Of a stretch of DNA of 64,000 nucleotides, positions 24,183 to 33,437 are shown one piece after another. Source of the DNA: Symbiotaphrina buchneri (taxonomy: Eukaryota; Ascomycota; Symbiotaphrinales; Symbiotaphrinaceae); NCBI GenBank assembly GCA_001599915.1, contig BCIG01000002.1, forward strand, positions 620,001-684,000, given 5' to 3'. The notes under the pieces are model-generated. The model did not search any database. It was not told the origin of the DNA and saw only the letters and a program-made list of their open reading frames with translations. Position numbers and translations under genes: made by a program. Numbering within the stretch: position 1 is the stretch's first letter; each line of letters opens with the position of its first letter.

Positions 24183-25340
24183 ATGGCCGTCGTCGATATC
24201 CATACCCATGTCTACCCTCCGGTGTTTATGGAGATCTTGCGATCACGCGACAAGATCCCTTATGTGCGTACATTTCCCGACTCTTCCACATCACGGCTCG
24301 TGATTTTGCCCGGTGAGGACTCTCCCGATACGCCATCAACCTCCCACGGCCGTCCCATTGGACCGGAGTACTACGATATAAGCAAGAAGATAGAGTTTAT
24401 GGATCAACATGGGATTGACGTCTCCGTTATCTCACTGGCGAATCCTTGGCTGGACTTTCTACCTTCACACGAAGCAGGGCCGGCAGCTTCCCGGTTGAAT
24501 GTCTCAATGATATCTGCTCTCGGTATCCTGGTCGTCTATTCGCGTTCGGCACTTTGCCCCTCTCCGGCCCTAGCCAGGTGATCGTGGACGAAGTACGGCG
24601 GCTTTCTGAGCTGAAATATATGCGCGGGGTGATTATAGGGACCTCTGGGCTAGGAGCTGGGCTGGACGACCCGGCACTGGATCCAATTTACTCGGCGTTG
24701 GAGGAGACGAATCAGCTGATCTTCCTCCATCCTCACTATGGGCTTCCAGCCTCGGTTTACGGTCCGCATGCCTCGGACTATGGCCATGTCTTGCCCTTGG
24801 CCCTCGGATTCCCTCTCGAGACAACGATTGCCGTGAGCCGCATGCTGCTGTCTGGTGTCTGGGACCGATACCAGAAGCTCCAGGTGCTTTTGGCCCACAG
24901 TGGGGGAACGCTTCCATTTTTGGCGGGGCGAATTGAGAGTTGTGTGGCACACGACGCACATCTGAAGAAGCTGGGCAAACTATCGCGCAGAAGGGACGTT
25001 TGGGATATACTGCGGAACAACATCTATCTAGATGCAGTCATATACTCAGAGGTTGGCCTTAAAGCGGCCATCGACGCTTCGGGCCCTGACAGGTTGATGT
25101 TTGGTGCGTATGGACGGCCAGACATAGCCGCTCTTGTTCAGCGATGTAATCCGTACCTAGGCTGACTTCTGGGCAGGCACAGATCATCCTTTCTTTCCGC
25201 CCCTCGAGGAAGAGGAGAGCGAGTGGTTGAGTGTCAAGAGCAACTGCCAGGCTATTGCGAATGCGTTTGGCGAAAACAAAGCAGCAGCAGACGCAGTCCT
25301 AGGCGGCAATGCCAAGCGCATACTTCGCCTGTCGACATGA
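24183..25340 (+). CDS. Iso-orotate (5-carboxyuracil) decarboxylase-like amidohydrolase, reading frame shifted near 24500
   Basis: The translation aligns with fungal 5-carboxyuracil decarboxylase of the ACMSD/amidohydrolase-2 family. It has metal ligands in DIHTHVYPP (residue 5 onward), then VSVISLANPWLDFL, RGVIIGTSGLG, LIFLHPHYGLP, LLAHSGGTLPFLAGRIES and, after a 73 bp intron (25104-25176), GTDHPFFPPLEEEE. The enzyme makes uracil from 5-carboxyuracil, the final step of thymine salvage. Frame 0 (24183 to about 24500) and the next frame (about 24500 to 25103) are both clearly coding, but they join only if one base is missing near 24495-24510. No GT-AG intron fits the gap. So this is either a sequence error or a recent pseudogene; the rest of the gene looks undamaged. 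Confidence 0.8.
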
Positions 25341-26994
25341 GAACCGCATCACGTAACCCTGTACAAATAATAGTCGCATCATTATTCTTTCCCTCTGATT
25401 CTGCTTACCTAGAGGTAAGGTAGGTAAGGTACGAACTTTCTGAGTCATCGAGCAGGGAGTGCGCATGAATAAGCTTTTTCCAAGTGCAACCTTGGTGGAA
25501 AAGTTCTTTTCGCTTTTCTCCGCTGACCTCAGATGATGCTCCAGGTCCAGACGCTTGCTTTTCCGATTCGTCAGTCCAGACCAAAATTATGCGCTGCCGA
25601 TGGCGGTCCGCTTCTTCCTCCTTCTAGGTCCTGTCGATTATTATTATTATTGTGGTTCTCGAGGATCAAGTCTCAGACCGCGAGAGAAGCGGCCTCACTG
25701 CTGTAATTTGACCGGCCGGAGGCTCCGGCCGGAGCAGCCACCGGAGAGGTTGCGCCATTATTGACCGGTAAGACGCATGTTTTGCGCGCACGCGTACCCC
25801 ATAGCAGAGAAACGTGGATATGTCTGGACGAGCTGACAGGGCAATAATACAATAAATGGCGGTGGATCTACGGGTACACCGTTGGGTACCTTACCTCACC
25901 AAACTCTAGTATCTTGCGCGTTGACAAACCGTTATTGAGGCAGCGTGGCATTTGTCACTGGTAGAAAGGGCTCTGTCCAGTGTCGCCGTTCCACGACTGC
26001 GCGTCAGCTGGCCCACGTGAAATTTTTTTCTTTTCTTCCTCATGTCATTGTTTCTCTCCCCTTTGTCCAGCTGTCAGGAATTTTCAGTTGGAGCAGCAAA
26101 AAGCATGGCGCGAATGACTAAAGGATTGCTTGGAAACGGAAAGGACGGCTCCGGTCTGCGGCCTTGGCTCACTCTAATGCCAGTGCGGCGGCAGCTAGCC
26201 GGATGCACATTTTTATTTGCACACTGCATTTCGATTCTGGTGCAACACCTGACAGCTGGCAACTCCAAGTAGGTAAAGCGTCCTCTGCACCCGCCAGCGT
26301 ACTTTGTACACGATCATGCGCTCATACGCATTGCTTCGGTCTAGGTACCGAGTACGCTGACGAGGGAAAAAGAGGTGAGCGCGGTACTACTCCGCATCCA
26401 GGCTCATTCACCTTGGAAGTACGATCCCATCATCCCAGGCGCCTTAGCCCGTCGCTCAATCATGGTGCGAAAAGTCGTGCTCGGTGCGCACGTCCGTGTT
26501 ACAGTCATACAAATGAATATAATCTCTCGGCCTGCCCCGTTCCCCTCCTTCTACACCACCGGACGCATGCCTTGAGCTCTTTAATCTTTTTTGTTGCCTT
26601 CTCTCCCTCTTCATCTGAACCTGTGGCATGATCAGACCCACCGTCCCAAATATCAGACATCAGTCTTACGTCCTGTGTTCGCCCCTGCCGTCATCATCCA
26701 TCGTTGGGCGCGCCATCATATAGGGAAAGTCCCTCTCACCGTTTGCGGGGAAGAGAAAGAGAGCAGACAGAGATACCTTAGAGAGGGAGACACGCGCACT
26801 CTGGCACCATACACCGAGAGCGAAAGCACCTAACGCTGCTGCTCGTCTATTTGATTTGCTACGGGCTTCTGGAAGCGTCGCCCATCGCGCCTGCCTTCTC
26901 GATCGAGCCTAGCGACAAACTCTGCAAGCAATCCACGGCCCAAACCGTTTACCGGGCTTCTGGGCCTCCCCCCATGCACACACACTCCGTCATC
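25341..26994. promoter_or_regulatory. Long upstream region of the arrestin gene
   Basis: This 1.65 kb region has no supported gene. It includes motif copies at 25410-25432 and 25884-25900 and a short ATT repeat at 25631-25650. The T-rich/CT-rich stretches after 26025 look like a core promoter and a long 5' leader. Several short reading frames cross it, but none shows domain-like sequence. Confidence 0.5.
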
Positions 26995-28329
26995 ATGCCT
27001 GGCCGACTACTAAACTTCGTCCGCACCAACTCCTCCAACTCTTCCAGCTCCTCTGTCGATTCCATCGCACCACCACCTCACAAAATCCGTCGAGGCTCCT
27101 TTTCTGATCGCCACCCCAACATGGATAAACGCACCAGCCTTGTTAGTTTCGGTACCAAGCGTCACTCGAGGAGCCACAGCAGACCTCGGAGCGCGTCTCC
27201 GATGCCGCCCAAGCCGGCGACGCTGGCTATGGTCATTGAGTCACCTCCGCTTGTGCTTTATGGCACCCCTGCCAACTCTACTGGCGCCCTTCTTTCCGGC
27301 CAGCTCCAGCTCTCGGTCACGGAGCCACAAATTCGCTTGGTGAATTTTCAGATGTATCTGGTGTGCAGCACAACCACCAAGAAACCCGCCGTCGCACACT
27401 GTCCCGAGTGTGCGGGCACCACCAAGGAACTCTACAAGTGGGATTTCCTCAAGGCAGCGATGGATCTGAAGCGCGGCGTGCACTCGTTCCCTTTCAGCGA
27501 CTTGATCCCCGGGGATCTTCCTGCGACCACCCGTGCGAGTTTGGGGACAATTGAGTACTCTTTGGTGGCCAAGGCTACCACATCGACGGGAGACGAGATC
27601 AACTTCGACCGCCCGCTCAAGATCCAGCGCGCCATCTTCCCCGGAAACGACAAAAACTCCATCCGCATATTTCCTCCCACAAATCTTTCCGCAAGCTTCG
27701 TCCTTCCGTCCGTCATCCACCCCATCGGCGAATTTCCTATCTCTTTCAGATTGTCCGGGTGTGTCACCAAGCAAAACGAAATCCAGCACCACTGGCGGCT
27801 CCGTAAGCTCAATTGGCGTATCGACGAGAATGTCAAGATGATCTCTCCGGGGTGCCCCAAACATCCCCCGAAAATGGGTGCTGATGGCAAGCCGGTCGTG
27901 CAACAAGACTGCCGGACAATTGGTGCGGACGAGATCAAGAGAGGCTGGAAGACGGATTTCAGCTCTGTTGATGGCCAGATTGAGATGGAATTCCAGGCAT
28001 CTGTTAACCCTGCCACGGAGCCGGTCTGCGATGTCGAATCCACCGAGAGCGGCCTGACCGTCTCCCATGTCCTAGTAATCGAGTTGATTGTTGCGGAAGA
28101 ATACTGTCCGAACAAGAACACAAAATCCGTTACGCCAACCGGGGCGGCTCGAGTCTTGAGGATGCAGTTCAACACCACCTTGACGGAGCGCAGCGGCTTA
28201 GGCATCTCGTGGGACGAGGAACAGCCCCCAATGTACGAGGATGTGCCTGCCTCGCCGCCCACATATACAGCGATTGAGGATTACCACGGTGCCCCGCTCG
28301 AAGACCCGGAGAATCTGTCTCTACATTAG
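26995..28329 (+). CDS. LDB19: LDB19/Art1-type arrestin-related trafficking adaptor
   Basis: This is an intronless gene of 444 residues from the Met at 26995; an in-frame Met at 26974 is the alternative. After a Ser-rich N-terminus comes the arrestin fold. The LDB19 family signature is present: LVNFQMYLVCSTTTKKPAV, a CPEC pair and TKELYKWDFL. The C-terminal arrestin lobe holds EFPISFRLSG and the disulphide-like Cys-Pro segment. The tail carries two PPxY motifs, PPMY and PPTY (about residues 416 and 427), which in ART proteins recruit the WW domains of the Rsp5/NEDD4 ubiquitin ligase. Known role of Art1: selecting plasma-membrane amino-acid permeases for endocytosis in response to TORC1. Clear family assignment. 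Confidence 0.92.
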   Translation: MPGRLLNFVRTNSSNSSSSSVDSIAPPPHKIRRGSFSDRHPNMDKRTSLVSFGTKRHSRSHSRPRSASPMPPKPATLAMVIESPPLVLYGTPANSTGALLSGQLQLSVTEPQIRLVNFQMYLVCSTTTKKPAVAHCPECAGTTKELYKWDFLKAAMDLKRGVHSFPFSDLIPGDLPATTRASLGTIEYSLVAKATTSTGDEINFDRPLKIQRAIFPGNDKNSIRIFPPTNLSASFVLPSVIHPIGEFPISFRLSGCVTKQNEIQHHWRLRKLNWRIDENVKMISPGCPKHPPKMGADGKPVVQQDCRTIGADEIKRGWKTDFSSVDGQIEMEFQASVNPATEPVCDVESTESGLTVSHVLVIELIVAEEYCPNKNTKSVTPTGAARVLRMQFNTTLTERSGLGISWDEEQPPMYEDVPASPPTYTAIEDYHGAPLEDPENLSLH

Positions 28330-28730
28330 CGGCGACTGCACAAGTCCCATACGGTTTAGCGCGCGAACTTGAATAATTCGATACCCTGGGAGACATTCCC
28401 CTTCTCCAGCGGATGCACACTTACTGCGGTTTTATTGTTTTCCATCGATCCGGACGCCGGCGTTGTACGGGGTTTAGCTTGATGGATGCGAGGCATCAGC
28501 CTTGCTTTTACAGGACGAATTATGATGATTGTGCACGCTGGGTGAAAAGCAAGGGTCACTGTGCGAAGGCGTTTCCTACACACTGGCAGTTAGAGGAGTC
28601 CTCTTGTGCTTACTCCGATTAGCTTGAAATATCATGATGATACCGAGTCCGATGATCTCTATCCTTCCCTTGTTCTAAAAATGCGTAGACCTGATCCATC
28701 GACCTCTGGCTTTTTGGAAGCAAAGTAAGC
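28330..28730. other. Convergent intergenic spacer
   Basis: 3' flanks of the arrestin gene (+) and the small membrane protein gene (-). Nothing further is visible. Confidence 0.55.
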
Positions 28731-29442
28731 CTAAAAGACCGAGTATCCGCCCCAGTACATATAAACAGCCACGGCGAAGAGGCTAGCCATGGCGAAAGGG
28801 AGCTTCAATTCGATCACGCTCCAAACCCACAGTACGCCGAGAGGAGGGGCGCGCTTCATGACGGCATAATACGCGTATGTGTTGGCGGCATGAATAAGAT
28901 AGCAACCAGCCACGATGGCCACTGCTAAGAAGAAAGTCTGGGTGAATATGCCTCCTGCCGCGAGAGGCGCCGCGTGCAAGCAGTAGACGAGCAATATGAG
29001 AACTGGTGTCCACAGGATGAACCCTACGTGTCAGCTACGAGTGTGCATTGATCCATCCGGCATCCTGGGCCGACTGACTGGGAAAGGCCACTGCCGTCCT
29101 CCGCCCGATCTCTCCCCAGGCGATGTCTTGCCGGTACTGGTGGTGCACGAGCACATCCAGCGTGAAGTGCAGCATGCAGAGCGTTGCGGCAAAGAAGACA
29201 GCCTGTCCCAAGGGCCCAATGGGCGCGTCGTCCTCGTCGGCCGCTTCCGACTCTCCGCGAGTGGTATCTCTAGAAGGCTGCTCGGGCGCGTGCTCGAACG
29301 GCTTCACTAGCAACCGCTGTCGTTCCTCGGCCAGCTCGAAGAGCGTCTTAGCTGGTCTAGGGCCGTTTCTCTCGGGTAGGGCGTATGTAATCTTCGCTGC
29401 ACGCCGTTGTCTCCGGTTTGACGGAGTACCGGCATCCGCCAT
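28731..29442 (-). CDS. Small four-helix membrane protein (DUF7719-like)
   Basis: Exons 29079-29442 and 28731-29023 give 218 residues. A basic N-terminus (NRRQRRAAK) and the conserved-looking GPRPAKTLFELAEERQRLL are followed by four hydrophobic helices. These start at GQAVFFAATLCMLHFTL, FILWTPVLILLVYCL, TFFLAVAIVAGCYLIHA and ELKLPFAMASLFAVAVYMY. No catalytic motif is seen. I recognise the overall pattern of a fungal family of unknown function that I believe is DUF7719, with medium certainty. Location is probably an internal membrane, since there is no signal peptide. The intron (29024-29078) joins the helix-1 loop to helix 2 in frame. Confidence 0.8.
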
Positions 29443-30056
29443 GTTCTTGTTGTTGTTGTTTTCTTCCCTCCTTCGGATGCAATAGGGCGTCTTGGTGGTC
29501 TGTCGTGTTAAAGCGCCTGCTTGCTTGGAGCTTGGGTTTGGAGCTTGGGCTTGGAGCTTGGGCTTGGAGCTTGAAGCTTGGAGCTGGAAGGTGAAGAGGT
29601 AAACGAGATCCGTACGGATTTAACCTTAAATATGAAATGTTCCGCGAGCAAGGCTGCGTGTCATACGGTAGTGTCTCGGCTCCTTGGATTTATGCAGGAA
29701 CCGTTTCGTTTCTTTCGACCATGCCGTTTGATCATTTTGCTGAATCTTGATCGCAATTTCATTGGTCTGGTCCTTTCGCACCAAGATTTCCCCGGATTTT
29801 CATTCCACACCCGCGAACTTAAAAACAATGCCACGTTTCCTCTGCCGCACACTAGGTCGCATGTTCTGGGGTTAGGTCTACCTTACCTCACCTTGCCTTG
29901 AGGCATAATCAATACACATACGTCGCACGCTGTATAAAGTATCTTCGTTGTTGTTCATTACATGATATTGTGGCATATATCATCCCGCCTTTGCCATCCT
30001 TGAGCTGGCCCCCCTTCTGCCCTCCAATCCAAAGTGGCCAGCCATTGCTTCCAGAG
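29443..30056. promoter_or_regulatory. Divergent promoter, membrane protein / GPI12
   Basis: This contains a tandem repeat (29522-29588) and a copy of the recurrent motif TACCTTACCTCACCTTGCC at about 29879-29897. The rest shows no coding signal. Confidence 0.55.
29522..29588. repeat. Tandem repeat, period 13
   Basis: About five copies of TTGGAGCTTGGGC follow one another. The last two units differ: one carries AAGC and one is cut short. The repeat sits about 80-145 bp upstream of the start codon of the minus-strand membrane protein gene, so it is probably part of its promoter or 5' UTR. Confidence 0.85.
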
Positions 30057-31022
30057 ATGCAATGGGTGACCGTACTCGCGATCCCCGTCCTGATCGCCTT
30101 TTGCTGGTCCTTGACAGTCACCGTCCAGACGACCTTTCCGAAGCTGCGCAACAAGCGCATCTGCTTGCTCATCGCTCATCCCGATGATGAGGCTATGTTC
30201 TTCGCCCCCACGCTCCTTGCCTTGACGGACGAAAGCTTGGGGAATCACGTCAAAATTCTCTGCCTCAGCAGCGGTACGCACGGGCGCCTGACCCAAATGA
30301 TCTCTTGTTGGTAGCACCTAGGGCATTGCTGACGATACGCAGGCGATGCGGACGGGCTCGGGGAGGTACGCAAGAAGGAACTCGTAAAAAGCGGCATGAG
30401 ACTTGGTCTAAGGAAGGAGGACGATGTTTTCGTCGTCGAAGACCCGTGAGCATGACTCTGCAGCCTCCTTCTCGCTCTTCTGTCTGATCCCTCTCGCAGG
30501 GAGCTGCCCGACAGCATGACCGTGACCTGGCCGGCCAGCCATATCTCGAAACTCTTGGCTACGGCATTCGCTCCCAACATCAATAAGACTTCGAGCAAGA
30601 GAGCGCCCGAAGCTACGATTGACGTCCTCATCACTTTTGATAATCACGGCATCTCCTCTCACCCTAACCACATCTCCCTTTTTCACGGGGCGACCTCCTT
30701 TATCAAGACCCTGATGCACGGCCGCTCGGGTTGGGAATGCCCTGTCAAACTGTACACGCTCCGGAGTACAAACATCGTCCGCAAGTACATGTCCTTGTTG
30801 GATGCCCCGGCCACTATACTACAATGTGTGCTACAAGGAGCCAAGAAGGTTGCTGGATCGCCCACGCCCCTTCTGTTCGTCAGCAGTCTTCCTGAGTACA
30901 GAAAGGCGCAGCAAGCCATGACGAACGCTCATATAAGTCAGATGAGGTGGTTTCGCTGGGGTTGGATCGCTGTGAGCAGATATATGGTGATCAATGATCT
31001 CAGCATTGTAAATGTCAAATAA
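30057..31022 (+). CDS. GPI12: GlcNAc-PI de-N-acetylase (PIG-L/Gpi12)
   Basis: Exons 30057-30273, 30343-30445 and 30500-31022 give 280 residues. The N-terminal hydrophobic helix (VTVLAIPVLIAFCWSL) anchors the protein in the ER. The catalytic block is intact: AHPDDEAMFF (zinc ligands and the general-base Asp), then LSSGDADGLGEVRKKEL and the distal ligand region FDNHGISSHPNHISL. The enzyme removes the acetyl group from GlcNAc-phosphatidylinositol, the second step of GPI-anchor synthesis on the cytosolic face of the ER. Both introns interrupt conserved sequence at phases that restore it exactly. Length and motif spacing are those of the family, so the call is firm. Confidence 0.95.
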
Positions 31023-31347
31023 CCGTCTAAGAGGGGGCAGACGATGATGCCCTTTCACCGGCAGTGCCGACCTATTCTATATCCATGAGGAAGTCCCGTA
31101 CGAAGGACCCTGGACCTCAAGTAGAGGATTGTCTCTGCTGTCCTGGTTTTTTGAGGTGCGGCGAATGGTCATTGCCGTCCAAAGAACTTTTCATGAACAA
31201 CCATGCGGCTCCGTCTTGCTCAAACTCAATCAGCATACTAATGTTCGGTGCCGGACCATTGGCCATTGCTATCAATTCCTCCTAAGCTTGAGATTTCCAT
31301 CCCTTACAAAGACAATAAGAGCGTGTGAGCGCCATGGTCGCCGCAGT
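31023..31347. other. Convergent intergenic spacer
   Basis: 3' flanks of GPI12 (+) and the PPR gene (-). No gene seen. Confidence 0.5.
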
Positions 31348-33060
31348 TTAGACGCGTTCGAGGCGCACAGTCCCTGTGGCGAGCGTATACTCAACTGGTT
31401 CAGGCATGAAGCGCCGATGTTGCTCGATAAACCGAGGCAGACTCCGCCAGTCCCACTCAATAAACCCACCCCTGCTATAGGATATTATAAGACGCATCCA
31501 CCGTTGCACAAGGTGCCGGTCCCTCCGTGCGACGAGGTAAGCCTGCTGCAACTTGCCGTAGAGGCCATCAAGCGGTTGGCGGTTGTCTTTGTTGCCGTCG
31601 TGGATTTCGCCTTTCTTGGAAGACCTGACGGTCTTCAGGTGTTTCAAGTACGTATTGAGAGACCGGCGGTACGCCTGGATTCCTGCCTCTAATTCACCCC
31701 GTATCAAGTCCGGATTCGATCCACGCCGAAGGACAAGGCTCTTGATATATTTATCGTACATGGGCACAGTCGGTACGACATTGTACGGATCACCGGTCAT
31801 CGTCCGCCACAAGCTCTGCACACTCTGTAAGGGAAGGGTAGGCTTCGCACCTTTGCTGGGACCTGGCTTCCTGGATGAGACAAACGTCCACTCCAGGAGC
31901 TGAGACCAGACGTCGTCCGTCACGTTGACACCATACTGTTGCGAGACGTGATCAATAATCCGCAGCCCCGCTGGAATCTGATCGTTGGAACCAAAACAAT
32001 GTGCGATCGCAAAAAGAAGAGTAGAGGTGGAATACAAGGGGGAGTCCTCTGAGAACTGTCTCGGCGGGGACAAGGGACCACCTTGCAGGAGACCTTTGAT
32101 ATCCAGTCCCCAAACCCGCTTCAAGACGGCCTTTATGGAGTCCATGTCGCCCTCGCGAGCCATAGCAGTCATTATGTGTGCGTACGTCGCCTCGTCCGGC
32201 GACACGCCTCTGGCGTGCATTTCATCCTCGATTTCAAAGGCTCGCACCCGGATGCCGTCGGTGCCAACTCTGAAGCCCTTGAATGGTTCCGGCGGATCAT
32301 CCATAGAACGAAGGTTCATATTCAATGGGGTGACGCGCAGATTCTGACGTCGATGCGGGAGGAAAGCGCCATCCCAGCAAAGGGCGGCCAGCAAGTAGTT
32401 GTAGCATATGGTGTCTGGCCGGACTCCGTTTCGCCTCATTTGGTCCCAAATTGCTTGAGCGGACGTTCCGTCCCCGACTGTACTGGCAGTGTGCAGCTGG
32501 AATCTGTAGTCTTCGAGATCCAACATCGCGGTTTCTGGATCAAGGCGCCGTCGAATTTCGATGAATCTGTCAAGGTATGAAATAAACTCATTAAACACTT
32601 CCGGTAATGGGTCCAGCTTGAGATAGGTAGCTCGAATAGGGCTGATGTTACTGTGAATCGCCTTGAGAGGCTGCAGGGAGCGGCTAGCTTTGAGGATTGC
32701 AAGCATCTCAGAAAACGTGCTCATCGGAATCGAGCGGAGTTGTTCCTGGCATTGGCAGAGTTGGGCGAATGCCTCCAGGATCAGTTTGGGATCTTTCAAT
32801 GAGAGGGCCCTAACGAGTCGGCGCTTGGGGTCTGCATGTGACTCGATCCATGCCCTCTGTCTATCAAGCTGCTTGATCCGTGACGTATGGTCATCTCGTC
32901 CTGCAACGGAGACGAAAGGGCTGTGAGCTGTCGAAACAGGGGCATGGCGGACGTGAGCATGACGGCTCCGGTGCCGAAGAGGGCGGGCGATCAGGCCGCT
33001 CGGGATTCCACAGGGACAGATTGACCGGAAGAAGGATGCAGAGGCGTGAGAAGGCAGCAT
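31348..33060 (-). CDS. Mitochondrial pentatricopeptide-repeat protein
   Basis: This is a single exon of 570 residues. The N-terminal 60 residues are rich in Arg, His and Ser and poor in acidic residues, as in a mitochondrial presequence. Helical repeats of PPR type follow. The clearest is AIWDQMRRNGVRPDTICYNYLL (about 197-218; the V/P-D-xxx-YN core is diagnostic), and a second is EDEMHARGVSPDEATYAHIM (about 280-299). Less regular helices continue to the end. PPR proteins of this size act on individual organelle transcripts, for example in translation or stability of respiratory-chain mRNAs. Which transcript this one binds cannot be read from the sequence. It may belong to the Aep2/Cya5-like group, but I cannot confirm that. 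Confidence 0.8.
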   Translation of the reverse strand: MLPSHASASFFRSICPCGIPSGLIARPLRHRSRHAHVRHAPVSTAHSPFVSVAGRDDHTSRIKQLDRQRAWIESHADPKRRLVRALSLKDPKLILEAFAQLCQCQEQLRSIPMSTFSEMLAILKASRSLQPLKAIHSNISPIRATYLKLDPLPEVFNEFISYLDRFIEIRRRLDPETAMLDLEDYRFQLHTASTVGDGTSAQAIWDQMRRNGVRPDTICYNYLLAALCWDGAFLPHRRQNLRVTPLNMNLRSMDDPPEPFKGFRVGTDGIRVRAFEIEDEMHARGVSPDEATYAHIMTAMAREGDMDSIKAVLKRVWGLDIKGLLQGGPLSPPRQFSEDSPLYSTSTLLFAIAHCFGSNDQIPAGLRIIDHVSQQYGVNVTDDVWSQLLEWTFVSSRKPGPSKGAKPTLPLQSVQSLWRTMTGDPYNVVPTVPMYDKYIKSLVLRRGSNPDLIRGELEAGIQAYRRSLNTYLKHLKTVRSSKKGEIHDGNKDNRQPLDGLYGKLQQAYLVARRDRHLVQRWMRLIISYSRGGFIEWDWRSLPRFIEQHRRFMPEPVEYTLATGTVRLERV

Positions 33061-33437
33061 TGGTACTGCTCGACGCTGCTTGTCAAGGGGTAAGGTAGAT
33101 GTTGCATAAGGTATGTGGATGTCATACAGGAGCCATCTGTCTGTGAGAGATCTAGGGAGAAAAGCTACGAGTAAAGTAAGGTACCTTACCTTACCTTAAC
33201 TACCTGCGGAGTACCTTAGTAACCTCCGCCATTTTCCCCACACGGTCCGGCTCCTCTTAACTCCCGCCCCTAACTGTCGACCGATGTTGAGGTAATTAAG
33301 GTATGAAGCTAGCGCGAAGCTTGTCCAAGTGGGAGTGCTTACATAAGGACTACATCCTTCGGAGATCAATTGTTCGTTTCTCGCCCTCCAGTACCGTATT
33401 ATTCCTACCGGTATCTAGCACCGAGCACTTCAACGAG
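33061..33437. promoter_or_regulatory. Divergent promoter, PPR gene / CWC23
   Basis: This holds a perfect 12-bp palindrome TAAGGTACCTTA at 33177-33188, continued by further TACCTTA copies. In-frame codons run upstream of the CWC23 start from an ATG at 33303, so that gene might begin 45 codons earlier. Confidence 0.6.

Noticed and set aside
26164-26631. 155-residue plus-strand frame in the LDB19 upstream region
   Set aside because: Composition is low in complexity, it lacks domain-like sequence, and other frames overlap it. More likely promoter or leader.
27241-28262. Two long minus-strand frames opposite LDB19
   Set aside because: They are mirror frames of a codon-biased gene; the plus strand carries the arrestin and PPxY motifs.
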